Below, in pieces: positions 5,662-7,854 of a DNA stretch of 7,854 bases (its first letter is position 1; each line of letters opens with the position of its first letter). The DNA comes from Bacillota bacterium (GTDB lineage Bacteria; Bacillota; Clostridia; Christensenellales; CAG-138). Location: NCBI GenBank assembly GCA_023458615.1, contig JAEWYV010000069.1, positions 1 to 7,854 of the forward strand, written 5' to 3'. The position numbers and the translations under genes were made by a program. The notes beneath the pieces were generated by a model, which saw only the letters and a list, made by a program, of their open reading frames with translations, was not told where the DNA came from and ran no database searches.

Positions 5662-6527
5662 GTACGCTCCTCTTTGATCGTTTCCGAGAGATAGACGCCC
5701 TCCGCGTGCCAAACCTCTTCCAACTGCGTCAGATGCTGATACGCTTCATCCTTGCGCGCATGTCCGATTGCCACGATAATCGCATTGATAAGGGAAAGCG
5801 GAGCCACCAGGGAATCTGCAAACGAGGCCATGTCGCTCCGGGCGCAGAGCGTAAAATCCGAGATGCGCGCAACGGGCGAGGTTGGCATATCCGTGAGCGC
5901 AATCAATGTCGCGCCCTTGGATTTTGCATACTTCATCGCGTCTACGGTACGCGCGCTATAGCGCGGAAAGCTGATGCCAAAGCAGACATCCGTGGAGTCC
6001 ACCCGCAACATGCGCTCATGGATGTCCTGCACCGCGCCGTTGACAAACATGACGTTATCGCAGACATAATCCAAATAGTAGGTTAAAAACTGCGCAAGCG
6101 ACATTGCGCTGCGAATGCCAAGCACATAGATTCTCCTTGCGCGGAGAATGGCGTTGATTGCGCCGTCAAAGCTCTCATTATCGATCATATCGATCGTAGC
6201 GCGGATGTTGTTCATATCCGACGAAAGCACGGTTTTGAGTACATCCTGCTGGGGAATATTCGCCGCGAGACGAATACGCTGGACGCTGGTCAAACGATGC
6301 CGGATCAAATCCTGCAGCGCTTCCTGCAACGCAGGGTAGCCGTCTAGACCGAGCATATACGCAAAGCGAACCACCGTGGATTCGGATACGCCAACCCGTT
6401 CGCCAAGCTTTGCGGCCGTCATAAACGCCGCGTCGTCATAGGAATTGAAGATGTATTCTGCAATCCGCCTCTGCCCTTTGGAAAAGGTGGAATACTGCTT
6501 TTCCATCATCGAAAACAATGCGTCCAT
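5658..6527 (-). CDS. RpiR/MurR-family transcriptional regulator with SIS domain
   Basis: This 289-residue regulator has an N-terminal HTH_6 domain (about 1-77; the likely recognition helix lies in GVSESTVVRFAYMLG, 46-60). A SIS sugar-phosphate-binding domain covers about 128-255 and starts at RRIYVLGIRSA, with SFPRYSARTVDA at 186-197 as the family's phosphosugar-loop region. Proteins of this type usually sense a phosphorylated sugar or amino sugar and control its transport and breakdown. No such genes are in view; the neighbours are surE and a flavoprotein, so the ligand and targets are unknown. ATG 6527 has AGGAGG 11 bases upstream. Another Met pair at residues 7-8 is a less likely start. 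The reading frame overlaps the next gene by 4 bases. Confidence 0.92.
   Translation of the reverse strand: MDALFSMMEKQYSTFSKGQRRIAEYIFNSYDDAAFMTAAKLGERVGVSESTVVRFAYMLGLDGYPALQEALQDLIRHRLTSVQRIRLAANIPQQDVLKTVLSSDMNNIRATIDMIDNESFDGAINAILRARRIYVLGIRSAMSLAQFLTYYLDYVCDNVMFVNGAVQDIHERMLRVDSTDVCFGISFPRYSARTVDAMKYAKSKGATLIALTDMPTSPVARISDFTLCARSDMASFADSLVAPLSLINAIIVAIGHARKDEAYQHLTQLEEVWHAEGVYLSETIKEERT
5667..5673 (-). promoter_or_regulatory. Ribosome-binding site that fixes the flavoprotein start
   Basis: AGAGGAG on the minus strand, 5 bases before ATG 5661 and inside the last codons of the regulator. It rules in the 405-residue protein over a 17-residue longer frame that has no such site. Confidence 0.8.
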
Positions 6528-6538
6528 TGCGCTTCGTT

Positions 6539-6544
6539 CCTCCT
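6539..6544 (-). promoter_or_regulatory. Ribosome-binding site of the RpiR-type regulator
   Basis: AGGAGG on the minus strand, 11 bases before ATG 6527. The spacing is slightly long, but the match is perfect, and it supports the first Met over the Met pair at residues 7-8. Confidence 0.7.
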
Positions 6545-6578
6545 GAATCGTGTTTGCGCGTCCCTATAGGTCGCGTGG

Positions 6579-7346
6579 TCAGTCCGCCCAGTTCAAGTCC
6601 TGCGACTTCATGTCGTTCAAGCGGGAATATTGTGTTAAATCGTAAGTCAGCGGCGTGAGGGTAACATATCCTTCGCGCGCCCAACGGTCGTCCACATCCA
6701 TATCCGTCGAGCAGGTGGTGCATCCGCGCGGCGTCCAGTAATACTTTCGACCGAAGGGATCTTCCCGCTCGACATAGGGCAATGTGTACTGCTCCACGCA
6801 GAGCGGCGTCACCTTAACGCCCTTGATCGCTTCATATGGAAGCGCGGGGACATTGACATTCAGCACCGTACCAAATTGGAGCGGATGACGAGACACATAC
6901 GCAACCGCCAGCGCCGCAATCCGCGCCGCGGTATCCTGATACTCCGACTTATGTGATAAACCGGAGATCGCGATTGCCTGATAGCCAAGCAGCGCTGCCT
7001 CGTGTGCCGCGGCTACCGTGCCGCTGTAGAGCGTGTCCGTACCTAGATTTGGGCCATGGTTGATGCCGGAGATCACCATGTCCGGTGCGGGAAACAGGTT
7101 TCCCAACGCGAGCCGAACGCAATCCACCGGCGTTCCGCTCACAGCATAGGCGGAAATCTGCTCCAGTCCATGCAATTGCACCTTTTTTGCGCGAATCGGG
7201 TCCATCAGAGTCATCGCCCGGCTCACCGCGCTGCGCTCCCGATCCGGAGCCGAAATCATTATCTCATGCGTTTTGCTCAGCTCCGCCGCAAGTGCGTAAA
7301 TTCCGCTGGCAAAGACGCCGTCGTCGTTGCTTAAAAGTAGTTTCAT
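6579..7346 (-). CDS. surE: 5'/3'-nucleotidase SurE
   Basis: This 255-residue protein is the usual size for SurE, a metal-dependent phosphatase that removes phosphate from nucleoside 5'- and 3'-monophosphates (some members also act on polyphosphate). The metal-binding residues are in their expected places: Asp8 and Asp9 (SNDDG), Ser39 (RERSAVSR) and Asn96 (SGINHGPNLGTD, 93-104). The SGTPVDCVRLAL block (70-81) and the C-terminal EGYVTLTPL (225-233) are also typical. A CTTC pair of cysteines (209-212) lies in the loop before the TD motif and is not part of the core signature. ATG 7346 has GGAG about 8 bases upstream. This is the first gene of the operon; 51 bases separate it from the regulator. 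Confidence 0.95.
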   Translation of the reverse strand: MKLLLSNDDGVFASGIYALAAELSKTHEIMISAPDRERSAVSRAMTLMDPIRAKKVQLHGLEQISAYAVSGTPVDCVRLALGNLFPAPDMVISGINHGPNLGTDTLYSGTVAAAHEAALLGYQAIAISGLSHKSEYQDTAARIAALAVAYVSRHPLQFGTVLNVNVPALPYEAIKGVKVTPLCVEQYTLPYVEREDPFGRKYYWTPRGCTTCSTDMDVDDRWAREGYVTLTPLTYDLTQYSRLNDMKSQDLNWAD

Positions 7347-7376
7347 GCAGGAACTCCGTCAAGTAATAGTAAAAGC

Positions 7377-7405
7377 ATTGTAACATAATGCGTGAATGAA
7401 TGCAA
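7377..7405 (-). promoter_or_regulatory. Probable sigma-A promoter of the surE operon
   Basis: On the minus strand TTGCAT (7405-7400) is followed by a 17-base spacer and TACAAT (7382-7377). The -10 matches at 5 of 6 positions and the -35 at 3 of 6. The predicted start is near 7370, leaving a leader of about 24 bases that contains the ribosome site. The -35 directly follows and partly overlaps the T-run of the preceding gene's terminator. Confidence 0.55.
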
Positions 7406-7447
7406 AAAAAGAATAATGTGCAGGAGAGCGATTTATCCCCTGCACAT
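7404..7447 (-). terminator. Intrinsic terminator of the right-edge membrane protein gene
   Basis: Minus-strand stem ATGTGCAGG (7447-7439, read as its complement) pairs with CCTGCACAT (7424-7416) across a 14-base loop, followed by TATTCTTTTTTT. The loop could close further by GGGGA against TCTCC with one mismatch. It lies 46 bases after the stop at 7493. Confidence 0.8.
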
Positions 7448-7492
7448 CTCAATTTTTCAGCGCATGCTCGGGAACGCTTTGTTGAGATCTGT

Positions 7493-7854
7493 TCAGTCCA
7501 GCATCCGCGCGGTAAGCGATTCTATGTTCAACCCGTTCACGCCATCCACATACCCATATCCAAAGATCAGGGCAACGGTCGCAACCTGAACCACAATAAT
7601 CAACAACATCGCAAAAAACCAGGTTCCGCGCGGAAAGCGTCCATGTCCACGAAAGGCACGATAGAGAAGACGGTTGAGAACGATGGTAAGAATCACAGGT
7701 GAGAAGAACAACAGTAGCTGCAGTGCACTTTCTAAAATGACCTGCATGGTTCCGCTTTTGAGAATAGACCAGTCGAATGCCAGCGCCATGCCTAGCATAT
7801 AGAGAGCGTATACTGCAAGCAGCATATTGAACACAATCATCACAAGGAAATATG
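7493..7854 (-). CDS. C-terminal part of an unidentified integral membrane protein
   Basis: At least 116 codons are visible, ending in TGA at 7495-7493. The frame stays open to the window edge: codons for Tyr-Phe-Leu precede the GTG at 7843. No ribosome site precedes that GTG or the adjacent ATG at 7840. I therefore think the gene starts outside the window. Counting from GTG 7843 there are three hydrophobic stretches at about residues 2-22, 33-56 and 74-97, with a basic loop (RLLYRAFRGHGRFPRGT) between the second and third and a short polar end. I do not recognise a family and see no catalytic motif. Its own terminator separates it from surE, so it is not part of that operon. Confidence 0.65.
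   Translation of the reverse strand, partial: YFLVMIVFNMLLAVYALYMLGMALAFDWSILKSGTMQVILESALQLLLFFSPVILTIVLNRLLYRAFRGHGRFPRGTWFFAMLLIIVVQVATVALIFGYGYVDGVNGLNIESLTARMLD

Noticed and set aside
5662..5712. 17-residue N-terminal extension of the flavoprotein
   Set aside because: The FAD-binding fold starts right after Met at 5661, which has a strong ribosome site and an ATGA overlap with the upstream gene.
1..7854. Mobile element, phage, CRISPR, defence system, rRNA or tRNA
   Set aside because: I searched for terminal inverted repeats, transposase or integrase motifs, regularly spaced repeats and tRNA-like folds and saw none. The window is compact housekeeping sequence.

Overview
The window reads as housekeeping chromosome from an uncultured or little-studied member of the Clostridia (Firmicutes/Bacillota). 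The clearest pointer is a single reading frame that joins IspH to a four-domain S1 protein. This arrangement is known from Clostridia, as is its position downstream of a HI0933-type flavoprotein, cmk and plsC. Base composition is moderately GC-rich by eye. I see no mobile element, CRISPR array, rRNA or tRNA, and no gene-free gap over 300 bases.

Layout, left to right. (1) Positions 1-143 hold the C-terminal end of a + strand gene with a Thr/Pro-rich tail, closed by a strong hairpin terminator at 160-188. (2) A convergent minus-strand gene at 207-653 encodes a small GtrA-like membrane protein. It appears to have its own promoter, which would leave the mRNA almost without a leader. (3) A six-gene minus-strand operon fills 7346 down to 778: surE, an RpiR-type regulator, a HI0933/BaiN-type flavoprotein, cmk, plsC and the ispH-S1 fusion. 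Its promoter lies at 7377-7405 and its terminator at 733-766. The last five genes are tightly packed, with gaps of -4, 14, 3 and 19 bases, so they are probably co-transcribed and partly translationally coupled. (4) At the right edge is the C-terminal part of a minus-strand membrane protein, ended by a terminator at 7404-7447 that abuts the surE promoter.

The operon combines nucleotide metabolism (SurE, Cmk), phospholipid synthesis (PlsC), isoprenoid precursor synthesis (IspH) and translation (S1). This is a growth-linked set rather than one pathway. The RpiR-type regulator has no sugar gene beside it.

The most interesting observation is inside the fusion gene. Near the end of the IspH part there is a near-consensus sigma-A promoter (TTGATA, 16 bp, extended -10 TGATATAAT). 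About 52 bases after its predicted start point comes a strong Shine-Dalgarno sequence (AGGGAGGT) placed before an in-frame ATG at 2301. That ATG sits exactly where the IspH domain ends. The gene therefore probably yields both the 783-residue fusion and a free S1 protein of 507 residues. This would let the abundant S1 protein be made independently of the enzyme.
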